Below, piece after piece: positions 1 to 10,900 of a stretch of DNA of 64,000 nucleotides. Source of the DNA: Kangiella spongicola (GTDB taxonomy: Bacteria > Pseudomonadota > Gammaproteobacteria > Enterobacterales > Kangiellaceae); NCBI RefSeq assembly GCF_003194565.2, contig NZ_QICH01000004.1:19638-83637 (forward strand), written 5' to 3'. A program made the translations under genes and the position numbers. Below the pieces are notes generated by a model. That model did no database searches, had not been told where the DNA came from, and saw only the letters and a list, made by a program, of their open reading frames with translations. How positions within the stretch are numbered: position 1 is the first letter of the stretch; each line of letters opens with the position of its first letter.

Positions 1-870
1 TAGCAATAGAGCCATAGGACTTGCAACATAGATAGAAGAATAAGTACCGACAAGAACACCCACAATCAATGCTTCTGCAAAGGAGTGAATTGTTTGACCG
101 CCGTAGAAGAACAACGCCAACAATACCAGCATGGTGGTAATCGACGTCATCAAAGTTCTTGAAAGCGTTTGGTTTAGTGAAGTATTAACCACCTCTTCCG
201 AACTACCCTTGCGCATTCTCAAGAAGTTCTCACGAATGCGGTCAAAAACAACGATTGTATCGTTAAGCGAGTAACCGATAATCGCAAGCAATGCTGCTAA
301 CACCGTTAAATCAAACTCAACTTCAGTGATTGAGAAGAAGCCGATAATCAAAATAACGTCGTGTGCCAATGCAATTACCGAGCCGACCGAGAACTTCCAC
401 TCGAAACGTAGAGCAACATAGATCATGATACAGATCAGTGCGACTAGCATCGCTAAGCCACCCATTTCTTTTAGCTCTTCACCGATAACCGGACCAACAA
501 ACGACTGATCTCGTTTAATCACGGTTAGGCCATCCGCGCGAAGCGCAGCAAGCACTTCATCACCAACAACAGCGTTTTCGATATGATCTTGCTGTGGCAT
601 TCTAATTTGAACAATACTGGCCGAACCAAAGTTCTGCACGATTGCCCCTTCAATACCAATGCCATCAAGTTGCTCATGAATCTTTGGAATGTCAGCATCC
701 TGCTCATAGCCAACTTCGATCAAAGTACCACCAGTAAAGTCTAAGCCATAGTTTAGACCTTTAGTGAAAAACGATGTCAGGGAACCAATTATTAATAATA
801 CAGATAAGGCTAACGCTAACTTACGTAGCTTTAAGAAATCAATATTGGTCTCTTTATTTAAAATTTGCAT
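1..870 (-). CDS. secF: Protein translocase subunit SecF (3' end cut by window edge)
   Basis: SecF is an inner-membrane subunit of the SecDF(YajC) accessory complex, which uses proton motive force to pull secreted proteins through SecYEG. I translated the minus strand from the ATG at 868-870. It gives MQILNKETNIDFLKLRK, a first membrane helix, then the family hallmark GLDFTGGT and a periplasmic P1-like segment. The frame stays open to base 1, giving 290 codons. SecF is usually about 305-315 residues, so only the last few C-terminal residues lie outside. It starts 13 bases after the secD stop, consistent with one secD-secF transcript. The call is firm; the real end is not visible. Confidence 0.95.
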   Translation of the reverse strand, partial: MQILNKETNIDFLKLRKLALALSVLLIIGSLTSFFTKGLNYGLDFTGGTLIEVGYEQDADIPKIHEQLDGIGIEGAIVQNFGSASIVQIRMPQQDHIENAVVGDEVLAALRADGLTVIKRDQSFVGPVIGEELKEMGGLAMLVALICIMIYVALRFEWKFSVGSVIALAHDVILIIGFFSITEVEFDLTVLAALLAIIGYSLNDTIVVFDRIRENFLRMRKGSSEEVVNTSLNQTLSRTLMTSITTMLVLLALFFYGGQTIHSFAEALIVGVLVGTYSSIYVASPMALLL

Positions 871-883
871 AATCTACCTCTAC

Positions 884-2812
884 CTATATTGATAACTTTT
901 TAACGGTTCTACCACCGTACATCAGGTTGACGATACCACGGCTTACAAATATTGCCGTAAACATTGATGTCAAAATACCGATGAATAGGGTAATCGCGAA
1001 ACCTTTAACAGGGCCTGTACCAATCGCAAATAGAATGATTGCGGCAATTGCAGTCGTAATATTCGCATCGGCAATGGTTGAAAGCGCGTGCCCATAGCCT
1101 TTATCAATAGCTTGAGCCGGTCTAGCACCTGCCCGGAGCTCTTCTCGTATCCGCTCGAAAATAAGCACGTTGGCATCAACTGCCATACCTACTGTTAATA
1201 CGATACCAGCAATACCTGGAAGCGTCAGCGTAGCGCCCATCAAAGACATCACACAGACAATCATCACGAGGTTTAAACTCAAAGCCACATTCGCCACCAA
1301 GCCAAATAGCTTGTAGTAAACCAGCATAAATGCAAGAACTAACGAGAAGCCGATGATGACAGAGGTAATACCTTTTTGAATATTCTCTTCACCCAAGGTT
1401 GCCCCAATCGTTCTTTCTTCGACAATGAAAGTTGGAGCAATCAAAGCACCAGAACGAAGTTTACGCGCTAAATCACGAGTTTCTGGTTCAGTGAATCGAC
1501 CTGTAATAGTAAAGCGGCTACCGAAAGTACCGTTAATGTTTGGTGCACTAATGACACGTTCTTCAAGCTCGGAACCTACCAAGACTCGTTTGCCATCGAC
1601 GATATCAAAGATAGGACGTGACTCTTTCAAAATCATTGCCAGTCGCTTGTTAACGTTGGCAGCAGTGGTTCGAGTCATCTTAGAACCGCCCTCACCGTCT
1701 AAACGCACCGAAACGATTGGTTCATTCGTTTGAGGGTCATAAGTTGCAGTAGCGTTCGTAAGATGGTCACCGGAAACTTCAACTTCATCATAAACCAAAA
1801 TCGGACCATACTCAGTATCGAACAGTTTATTGCCAGGAGGAATTCGACCATTTTGCGCACCAACGACGTCAGCTTCTTCGTTGACTAGGCGGAACTCTAA
1901 GCTCGCAGTTGCACCAAGAATTTGCTTGGCTAAAGCAGAGTCTTGAACACCTGGTAATTGAACCACAATACGATCAGCGCCTTGACGCTGAATCAATGGC
2001 TCAGCAACGCCTAATGAGTTCACACGAGAGCTTAATATCACGCGGTTTTGGTCAATCGCATGATCTTTGATTTCTTGTAGTTTCTGCTTATTCAAAGTAC
2101 CGCGAATAATCGGACGACCACCTTTTTCAGAAAGCTGCAGATCAATACGATCAGCGTGTGCTTTGAACAAGGCTTCATAAGCACGCTCTGCGTCTTCTTG
2201 ATTTCGGAAGCTTAACAGCATACCGTTTTCAATAGGCTCAACACGACCACGAATTGAAGGATTCTGCTCGGTTAGTGTGTCGATAAAGTCACGACGTAAC
2301 TGATCTTGCTGGCGCTTTAAAGCTTGGTCCATATCAACCTGCATTAAAAAGTGGATACCACCTCTTAAATCCAAACCTAACTTCATTGGTTCGCCGCCCA
2401 AGTTCGCAAGCCATCTTGGTGTTGAAGGTGCGAGGTTCAAAGCCGTCACATAGTTTTGATTTTCTAACGTCGGGTTCAAAACATCATTAGCCAGCTCGCG
2501 AGCTTTTAACTGCTCTGCTGGCTTTGAGAAACGGGCAATGACTTTATTCACGCCTTGCTCACCAATAGTGGCTAGGTCGATACTCAGAGGCGTTACACCT
2601 TCATCAGCCCATGCTTTTTGAATTTGGTCGAGTTGTTGTTGCGTTACCATAGTATCGCGCAAGCCAGAAATCTGTACTGCGGGATCTTTACCGAAAATGT
2701 TTGGAGCTGCATATAAAAATGCTAGCGCCAACACAACGATAATTAATACGTACTTCCACTTTGGATACGTATTAATCGGTAATTGTTGTTGGTTTGGTTG
2801 ATTGACAAACAT
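884..2812 (-). CDS. secD: Protein translocase subunit SecD
   Basis: Inner-membrane partner of SecF in post-translocational export. The chosen ATG at 2812 yields 642 residues: a short cytoplasmic start, a membrane helix (KYVLIIVVLALAFLYAA), the conserved LGLDLRGGIHFLMQVD motif, a large periplasmic region, and five C-terminal helices ending near VSRGIVNLMYGG. The C-terminal block contains GMAVDANVLIFERIREE, typical of the RND-like SecD fold. The open frame extends upstream to a TTG at 2860, but that codon lies inside a perfect hairpin after yajC. The ATG at 2812 has AGG placed about 7 bases upstream and precedes the usual N-terminal helix, so I prefer it. It sits between yajC and secF as in E. 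coli. Confidence 0.96.
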   Translation of the reverse strand: MFVNQPNQQQLPINTYPKWKYVLIIVVLALAFLYAAPNIFGKDPAVQISGLRDTMVTQQQLDQIQKAWADEGVTPLSIDLATIGEQGVNKVIARFSKPAEQLKARELANDVLNPTLENQNYVTALNLAPSTPRWLANLGGEPMKLGLDLRGGIHFLMQVDMDQALKRQQDQLRRDFIDTLTEQNPSIRGRVEPIENGMLLSFRNQEDAERAYEALFKAHADRIDLQLSEKGGRPIIRGTLNKQKLQEIKDHAIDQNRVILSSRVNSLGVAEPLIQRQGADRIVVQLPGVQDSALAKQILGATASLEFRLVNEEADVVGAQNGRIPPGNKLFDTEYGPILVYDEVEVSGDHLTNATATYDPQTNEPIVSVRLDGEGGSKMTRTTAANVNKRLAMILKESRPIFDIVDGKRVLVGSELEERVISAPNINGTFGSRFTITGRFTEPETRDLARKLRSGALIAPTFIVEERTIGATLGEENIQKGITSVIIGFSLVLAFMLVYYKLFGLVANVALSLNLVMIVCVMSLMGATLTLPGIAGIVLTVGMAVDANVLIFERIREELRAGARPAQAIDKGYGHALSTIADANITTAIAAIILFAIGTGPVKGFAITLFIGILTSMFTAIFVSRGIVNLMYGGRTVKKLSI

Positions 2813-2851
2813 AAATTTAGCCTGTGTGTTTTTATTAAGCTCTTGTAGCAG

Positions 2852-2876
2852 AAAGCCCAACGTAAAGTTGGGCTTT
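2852..2876 (-). terminator. Perfect hairpin between yajC and secD (weak terminator or processing site)
   Basis: Arms AAAGCCCAAC (2852-2861) and GTTGGGCTTT (2867-2876) pair over 10 bp around a 5-base loop. On the minus-strand transcript only about three U residues follow, so full termination is unlikely. Partial termination or an mRNA-stabilising end for yajC is more plausible (inference). It also shows that the long secD frame extending over it is not translated there. Confidence 0.5.
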
Positions 2877-2881
2877 AATTA

Positions 2882-3205
2882 TTAATCTTCGATAGATTTA
2901 ATAGTGCCTTTTGGCAGGGTTTGAGCAATTGAAGCTTTTTGGAATTTAATTTCCATGCCTTCGGCTAAGCTCAATACTACATAGTCTTCTTTAATTTTGC
3001 TGATTTTTCCGATGATACCGCCAGTTGTCATGACTTCATCACCTTTTTCTAGCCCACTCATCATTTCTTTGTGTTGCTTCATTTTCTTTTGTTGTGGACG
3101 AATCATCATGAAGTACATGATTAAAATCAGCGGTACAAACATGATCAAGAAGCTCATTAAACCGCCACCTTGGGGAGCTGCGCCACCTGCTGTTGCTAAT
3201 AACAT
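2882..3205 (-). CDS. yajC: Preprotein translocase accessory protein YajC
   Basis: Small inner-membrane protein that associates with SecDF. The 107-residue product has a short periplasmic N-terminus, one membrane helix (MSFLIMFVPLILIMYFMMI), then the family signature RPQQKKMKQHKEMMSGLEKGDEV split over a positively charged segment, followed by a small beta-rich cytosolic domain (TTGGIIGKISKI). Length equals the usual 100-115 residues. It lies between tgt and secD, the standard gammaproteobacterial order, 48 bases after tgt. The signature motif and position make this call secure. Confidence 0.96.
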   Translation of the reverse strand: MLLATAGGAAPQGGGLMSFLIMFVPLILIMYFMMIRPQQKKMKQHKEMMSGLEKGDEVMTTGGIIGKISKIKEDYVVLSLAEGMEIKFQKASIAQTLPKGTIKSIED

Positions 3206-3253
3206 CGATAGTTTCCTCTATTTTTAATAATTAACTAACTGAAAAATAAACAA

Positions 3254-4384
<1,131 letters not shown>

Positions 4385-4397
4385 TCAAGTACCTTCA

Positions 4398-5453
4398 TTA
4401 TTGGTTCAAAGCTTCAGGATGAGCTCCTGAAAATGGGCGCGTTATAAACATGGAGTCGCCATAGCTAAAAAATCGATACTGCTCAGACACCGCCTCGTCG
4501 TAAGCCTGCATAATATGCTTTTTACTGGCGAAAGCGCTAACTAACATCATCAGGGTTGATTCTGGCAAGTGGAAATTAGTAATAAGAGCATCTACAGCTC
4601 TAAAAACATAACCTGGATAGATAAAAATGTCAGTTTCTCCAGATCCTGCTTCTAATTCACCATTAATAGCGGCAGACTCCAAACATCTGACCGAGGTTGT
4701 GCCCACAGCAATAACGCGACCTCCTTTGGCGCGAGTCTGCTTAACCTTATCGACCACTTCTTGCGATAGCTCATACCACTCTGAATGCATCTTGTGCTCA
4801 AGGATATTGTCCACGCGCACTGGCGAGAAAGTACCTGCACCGACGTGCAGTGTCACAAAGGCCGTATCGACGCCTTTATCTGACAATTTAGCTAATAACT
4901 CATCATCAAAGTGCAATCCCGCCGTTGGCGCAGCAACCGCACCTTCGACTTCGCTATAAACGGTTTGATAACGTTCTTTGTCCGAAAGCTCATCTTCGCG
5001 ATCGATATATGGCGGCAGAGGCATGTGACCGACCGCTTGCATCACGCTATGCCAATCGCTCGAGAGCAATTTCAGCTGATACATAGCACCGTCTTTACTG
5101 ATGACTTCGACCTCAGTTCCTTCTTCCAAGACCAGTCGCGCGCCAGGCTTAGGACTACGATTTGCACGCACATGGGCCAAAGCATCGTGTTCGGATTCGA
5201 CACGCTCGATAAGGATCTCGACCTGACCACCACTCGACTTTTTACCAAACAAACGAGCGGGTAATACTCGAGTATTATTAAACACTAACAAGTCATTAGG
5301 CTCGACGAAGTCCGTCAACTGGTAGAAGTGGCTATGTTGAATGTCTCCGGTTTCACCATCAAGTCGTAATAAACGGCTGGCGCTACGTTGTTCCGTGGGA
5401 TAGCGAGCGATCAGCTCGTCTGGAAGGTCGAAATGAAAGTCTTTTAATTGCAT
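4398..5453 (-). CDS. queA: S-adenosylmethionine:tRNA ribosyltransferase-isomerase QueA
   Basis: Transfers and isomerises the ribosyl part of S-adenosylmethionine onto preQ1-modified tRNA, making epoxyqueuosine. The 351-residue product is full length. It opens with [17 protein letters not shown], contains the family blocks [12 protein letters not shown] and PTAGLHF, and ends with [17 protein letters not shown] and the [12 protein letters not shown] region. It is the first gene of a queA-tgt-yajC-secD-secF run on the minus strand. No strong ribosome binding site is seen before the ATG at 5453. The intervening 100 bases to pbpC hold only a weak G/C-rich inverted repeat without a T-tract. Confidence 0.97.
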   Translation of the reverse strand: MQLKDFHFDLPDELIARYPTEQRSASRLLRLDGETGDIQHSHFYQLTDFVEPNDLLVFNNTRVLPARLFGKKSSGGQVEILIERVESEHDALAHVRANRSPKPGARLVLEEGTEVEVISKDGAMYQLKLLSSDWHSVMQAVGHMPLPPYIDREDELSDKERYQTVYSEVEGAVAAPTAGLHFDDELLAKLSDKGVDTAFVTLHVGAGTFSPVRVDNILEHKMHSEWYELSQEVVDKVKQTRAKGGRVIAVGTTSVRCLESAAINGELEAGSGETDIFIYPGYVFRAVDALITNFHLPESTLMMLVSAFASKKHIMQAYDEAVSEQYRFFSYGDSMFITRPFSGAHPEALNQ

Positions 5454-5553
5454 AGGACGCTGACCTTACGGGGTCATGACAAAATAATGGTGCTTAGTTT
5501 ATCGGCAAACACCCAAAACGCAAGGGTTTCAAAGGAAAAACTGTCGAAAATAA

Positions 5554-7917
5554 CTATTGTTGAACTTGAAACTTGAGCTCTGCAAAAGCACCGGTTTCAT
5601 CGATTACCACCACTTCATAACGTCCTATATCTAAAGCTTTGAGCGATACACTGTTATTGCTCATAAGTGTGGCATCTAAAAGCCGCCCATTCAAAAACCA
5701 GTGCAACTGCCCAGTAACGCCTTCGGCTAATAACTGAATATCTGGTAACTGCTGCGCTTCATGAGGCGCATATAAAATCGAGTCAGGATCAATCCCTGCA
5801 ATCTTGGGGCTACTGAAATTGATATGATTCCTACAGTTTTCAGAGAGCTCGGGCAGAAGTTGTTCGCTTCGAAAAGGTTTAGCAATCCAAGGCTCAAGAC
5901 TTCGTGGCCACAATGCAATCTCTCGTGTTTCAATCGCACCATCAAAACACTGTGGATTCACTCTTTTTCCACTGACTGGATCAACTTGTATGGTCAATAA
6001 TCCATGGCTCCACTGGCTCGACAACGGGTCGCTTAGAGTCACAGGCGCCGTATCCTCGACTAAATACGCTTGGCGTTTTTTATGGCAATTGCCTTCTGTT
6101 TGCATCGACGCTAAAGTCCCCAATGGCCAACAAATATCAGCGACTGTTACTGTACCGGGGCGTTGAATAGGCTTTATCCAGTCCGATGGCAGTATATTTA
6201 AAATACGTTGCAACAAAGGAACCGCCGTTGTTCGCCCGCTATTGTTAACACTAAATGAACCATCGGTCATGCCGACCCACACACCAATGGTCACTTTTTC
6301 ATTAGTAGCTAAAACCCAGGCATCGCGAGAGCCGTAGCTAGTTCCAGTTTTATAAGCGATAGACTTGTTGGCGGAAAAGTAGCGGTGACTTATTTGATTA
6401 TTTAAAGGAATTTGCCACAAAATATTTTGAATGATCCAGCTGGACTCTTTACTCATTAGTGGGTATGACCGCTGAGATTCGCTTGAATGCAAACGTAGCT
6501 TGGTTGCCTTACCCGCATTTCCAAGCGACGAAAAGAGCCCGACTAGTTGTTGTAAATTAGCGCCACCACCGCCTAGAGCTATACTCAGGTTCGGCTTAGC
6601 GTTTGGCGGCAATGATAACTTTAATCCCGCATTGGTAAGCTTTGTATAGAAATACTCAGGCGACAGTTCATTCAACAGCTGCACCACGGGCATATTAAGC
6701 GAACGTCCGAGAGCTTGCGACACGCTGACTGCGCCATTGAAGTGCTCATTAAAGTTTTTTGGTTTGTAGCCTGCGAAAGACTGGGGCACATCAAGCAGCA
6801 ATGATTCCGAATGAATGAGCCCTTGATCAATGCCTAAACCATAGATAAAAGGCTTCAGAGTCGAACCCGGGGAGCGCAGAGCCTGCGCCATATCAACATA
6901 ACCCGCACGCTCGTGGTTAGCAAAGTCAGCGCTGCCAATATACACAAGCGGTAACGAGGTCTTGTTATCCATGACGATGACCGCCGCCGACATCCCCTCT
7001 TCTTTGCCTCGGATATAATCGAGCACCGACCAGCCAATTTCCGCTTGTAAGGTTCTGTCGATTGAAGATTTAATTAATCGTTGTTGCGGATAGCGATTGA
7101 CCAGTTCACGACTAAATAAAGGCGCTATGACGGGTTGTGTATTATATTCAGCCCAGACATCTTCTTGCTTAATATCATCCACAAGTTCCTGTGACCAGAC
7201 ACCGAACTCTGCCAATCTGTCTAGCAGTTTATTACGCTGCTTTTGCGCTCTTTGAGGATGCAGATCAGGGCGGTTCCAGGAAGGAGCCTGTGGTAATACT
7301 GCGAGTAAAGCAGCTTCAGAAGCCGTAAGATCACTTGCAGACTTACCTAAGTAAGTAAAGCTTGCCGCTTCGACGCCTTCAATGGTTCCACCAAAAGGCG
7401 CATAGTTCAGATAGTAAGTTAAGATTTCCTCTTTTGAATAGTGCCACTCAAGCTGAAAAGCACGGAACATTTGCTGCAGCTTGCCACTGACACTTTTTTC
7501 ATGAGGCTCAAGAATACGCGCCACTTGCATGGTAAGCGTTGAAGCACCAGAAACCACTTCGCCATGATAGATCGCTTGGCCAACCGCTCGGGTTAAAGCA
7601 AAAGGGTTTACCCCAGGATGTGAATAGAAATACTGATCTTCGTAGTTAATTAACGCCTCAAGGTATAACGGCGAAACCTCGTCAATGGTCACCGGGTAAC
7701 GCCATACACCTTGTTCATCGGGAAACGCTCTAAGCGGTTTACCATCCGAGCCAACAACGAGCTGCGCAAGGCTCCGTTGCTCGAAATCCTCAATCGGCAA
7801 AGGGAATAATTTATCAAGCACCCAAAAGCCAATAAAACTCAGCAAGCACAAAAGCAGTAAACGCTTAAAGCTTTTCATCCAAAAGCGTCTACTGAAAAGT
7901 GTTCGGGGCTTTGTCAT
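5554..7917 (-). CDS. pbpC: Penicillin-binding protein 1C (bifunctional glycosyltransferase/transpeptidase)
   Basis: Class A peptidoglycan synthase anchored in the inner membrane. Residues about 16-38 form the single membrane helix. The GT51 transglycosylase domain follows, with Glu93 in NYEDQYFYSHPGVNP and the ASTLTMQVAR motif. The transpeptidase domain has the SxxK box at Ser352-Lys355 (RSPGSTLKPF) and a KTGTSYGSRD box. The C-terminal part contains the extra PBP1C domain (BiPBP_C-like) present in E. coli PbpC. At 787 residues the size fits the family. It begins 29 bases after the alpha-2-macroglobulin gene, the pairing also found in E. coli, where the inhibitor is thought to guard against proteases when the cell wall is breached. 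Confidence 0.96.
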   Translation of the reverse strand: MTKPRTLFSRRFWMKSFKRLLLLCLLSFIGFWVLDKLFPLPIEDFEQRSLAQLVVGSDGKPLRAFPDEQGVWRYPVTIDEVSPLYLEALINYEDQYFYSHPGVNPFALTRAVGQAIYHGEVVSGASTLTMQVARILEPHEKSVSGKLQQMFRAFQLEWHYSKEEILTYYLNYAPFGGTIEGVEAASFTYLGKSASDLTASEAALLAVLPQAPSWNRPDLHPQRAQKQRNKLLDRLAEFGVWSQELVDDIKQEDVWAEYNTQPVIAPLFSRELVNRYPQQRLIKSSIDRTLQAEIGWSVLDYIRGKEEGMSAAVIVMDNKTSLPLVYIGSADFANHERAGYVDMAQALRSPGSTLKPFIYGLGIDQGLIHSESLLLDVPQSFAGYKPKNFNEHFNGAVSVSQALGRSLNMPVVQLLNELSPEYFYTKLTNAGLKLSLPPNAKPNLSIALGGGGANLQQLVGLFSSLGNAGKATKLRLHSSESQRSYPLMSKESSWIIQNILWQIPLNNQISHRYFSANKSIAYKTGTSYGSRDAWVLATNEKVTIGVWVGMTDGSFSVNNSGRTTAVPLLQRILNILPSDWIKPIQRPGTVTVADICWPLGTLASMQTEGNCHKKRQAYLVEDTAPVTLSDPLSSQWSHGLLTIQVDPVSGKRVNPQCFDGAIETREIALWPRSLEPWIAKPFRSEQLLPELSENCRNHINFSSPKIAGIDPDSILYAPHEAQQLPDIQLLAEGVTGQLHWFLNGRLLDATLMSNNSVSLKALDIGRYEVVVIDETGAFAELKFQVQQ

Positions 7918-7946
7918 GCTGCTATTGTTCCTGACCGATGACTATC

Positions 7947-10900
7947 TTAGTCAGTAGAGACTTTAGTGATAACAACAGGCTTCTCGGGCTGACTGATTCC
8001 TCGAATCTCAGGTCGATACATATCTTCAACAAAGCTCGATGGCACGGTATAAGTACCCGGCGTTACTGCGCGAACCATATAGAACACATGAGTCGTGCGA
8101 TAGCTACGAAGCTCCAGCGCCGCCATGTAACGATCATCCCAAAACTCTTGGTGCGCAAGCTGGGTATTTTCAGTTAACTCTTTGATGGACTTGCCATCGA
8201 TTTTAATTTCATCAATCTTAAAAGAGTGCTCAAGGTTTTGGTTTTCAAGCTCCAATCCTGCAGGCAACAAGTCCACCAACATAGCATTACGAAGCTTGCG
8301 ATGCTCTTTGGCTAAATCAATCGAAATGCCAACGATAACACGGTCGCCAGCAGTCAACTGGTTAATCGATATTGACTCGCCCTGAAGATTGAAATAACGT
8401 CTGTGAATAGCGATATCGCTCGACTCTTCTTGTGGTGCAGTCTTTGGATAACCTTGAACTTTGTAGTCAACAAAGGTTGTTTTATCGCCATTGTTAGTTA
8501 ACGTCAGTGCCGTTTTAACGGATGAGTTTTTGGCAACACTGATATAGTCCGACTGTTGTTTAAAACTTTCTTCTTCACCACCTCGGGTTAATGACAAACT
8601 CAGCTCTGATTGGTTGGATGCCGCCTCATTGAGAACTTTTGCCAGACGCGCTAAGGCACCTTTTTCTTGAGTCGATAACCATTGACGAGACTCTAGCTCA
8701 CCTTTTAAGTCAAACACTAAGTCTAAGCCATTAATATCTAGGGATTGAACCACCTTGCTCTGCAAACTTAAGTGCGCAACTTGGCTCATATCGCGGATCG
8801 ACGAGCCATAATCGCCGTAATACCAATAAGGCTTATGCTGGAATTTTGCAGTAAACGCTTTGCCCCACGCTAACTTGGCGCGCCCCTGATCACCGAGCTT
8901 TTCAAGCGTTGCCGCCAAATGCGCTAATGGTAACGCTCGCGCGGCATCTTTTGATTTGTTATCAAACAGTGAACGCACATCCTGTAAATTAGCCCGCCCG
9001 ACTTTGCTCAACACATAAGCAGAATAGGCTCGATAAGCCAACTCGAAATGCTGCTTATCATCATAATAGCCCCAGTCATTCGCTCTAAAAGCAGCCGAGC
9101 GTACATACTTTTGCAAACGACGCACTGCGCGGTTTAAGTTATTTTCAGGCACCTGATAACCGAGCTGTTTAGCCGCTATCAAAAAGTCTGTAACGTATGC
9201 CGTAAGCCATGGTTCTTCTCGGCTATTGTTCGACCATAAACCAAAGCTACCATCATAACGTTGCATCGAAATTATGCGGCTAATCGCCGAATCAATAAGC
9301 TGTTGACGTTCAGTAAATAGCTGATTACTGCGACTTTCATTCAATGACTTCAAATCATTTTGATCCGCGTTTAACCAAGGCCAAGCGCGTGAAGTGGTTT
9401 GTTCTAAACAGCCATACGGATACTGCAATAAGCCGTCGATATAAGTGCCAGCGTCCAGCGGCGGTGTATTCGAAACATTGAGCACAGACTTTAGACCAAA
9501 GTCATCATAGGCACTGGCAAAATCACTAGCCACACTAAATTTTGCACCCGGATTGAGCGCGGCTTGCTTGGTGATGATCGAAGCTGCATAAGCTGGGCGT
9601 AAACCCAGCGCCCAAGTTCTTTCAAGTTCGAGCTCAGGGTTATCGCTCATAACGCTCAGCGAAACGTGCCCCTGTCCTGTAAAATGCGAAGCCGTAACAG
9701 GAAGCTCAACAATAGCTTTGCCTTTACTGGCTAACGTTAGCGATTTTGTCACAGCTGTCTCACCAAGCGCAGCATCCGACGTTAATCGAACCTCAAAACT
9801 TTGTTCAGTGTCCTCCATATTTTTAATATCGAATAACACCTGCGACTGATCACCTTTGGCCAAAAACCTTGGCATCGAAGCTTGTACCACTAACGGCGCT
9901 GCAACTTTCGCTTTGGACTCGGCCGCACCATAACGATTTTTGCTAAAAGCTACCGTCATTAAGCGCAATTCACCATTAAAGTATGGTAGCTCCACTGAAA
10001 CCGTCGCTTTGCCATTAGCGTCAAGAGCCACTTTGTCTTTAACGATTGATACGATCTGCACATCCGAAACAGGAGCATCCCCACCGCGACTTATGTCAGC
10101 ATCACCACCAAATCGTTGTCGAGCACGCTTACCATCGACTAACTCGACTAGACTGCCGTAGTTATCTTTCAACGCTGCTTCATAAGCCCTTTGACCAAAG
10201 AACCATTCCAGCGGCTTCGGCGTCTCAAAGTTGCTGATGCTTAATACACCGCTATCGACTAACGCTAATGTCGCATAAACCTCTTCATTTGCAGCTATAT
10301 TTGATGCTGCGATTTCAACATCCACCGTTTGTTGAGGTCGAAGCTTTTCCACATGAGAAACCTCTAACTCTAAGCGTTTAGAATTACGATTTAGTGGTAA
10401 ATGTAATAAACCAAATGCTCTACTAGGAAGGTGTTTACGCTTAACATTCCCCGGCTTCAAAACCATTGCCGAGACATATAAATTGTGCGTTTGCCATGAT
10501 TTATCTAAAGGAATTGTGATAGTCGACTCCGTCGAATCAAGCTTTACAGAACGCTTCCATAATAGCTCGTCACTTTCCACAGTAATTAGCGCTTGGCCTG
10601 CGTATGGAGCTTTGACGGTTAGCTCAAGATCAGTTCCTAACTCGACAAAGTCTTGTGCCATAGACAGACTAACCTGATCGGGACGCTCACCATTTAAGTC
10701 GGAGCGTTCAGACCAATACCAGCCTGCAAAAAAATGATAGCTCGTTAGCAACGTGTTCGAACGATTTCGAACTTCAAGGCGGTAGTTGCCGTAATCTAAA
10801 GGCAAAGATAGTTTCTGACGTTCGCTCGAGTCAAATTTAACCACTTTCGAATAGACGGGAACATTGCCCTCAGACGTTCGGTATTCCCAACCGCTGCGCC

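Noticed and set aside
2813..2860. Upstream extension of secD to TTG 2860
   Set aside because: Start lies in a perfect hairpin; ATG 2812 has a ribosome site and the usual N-terminus.
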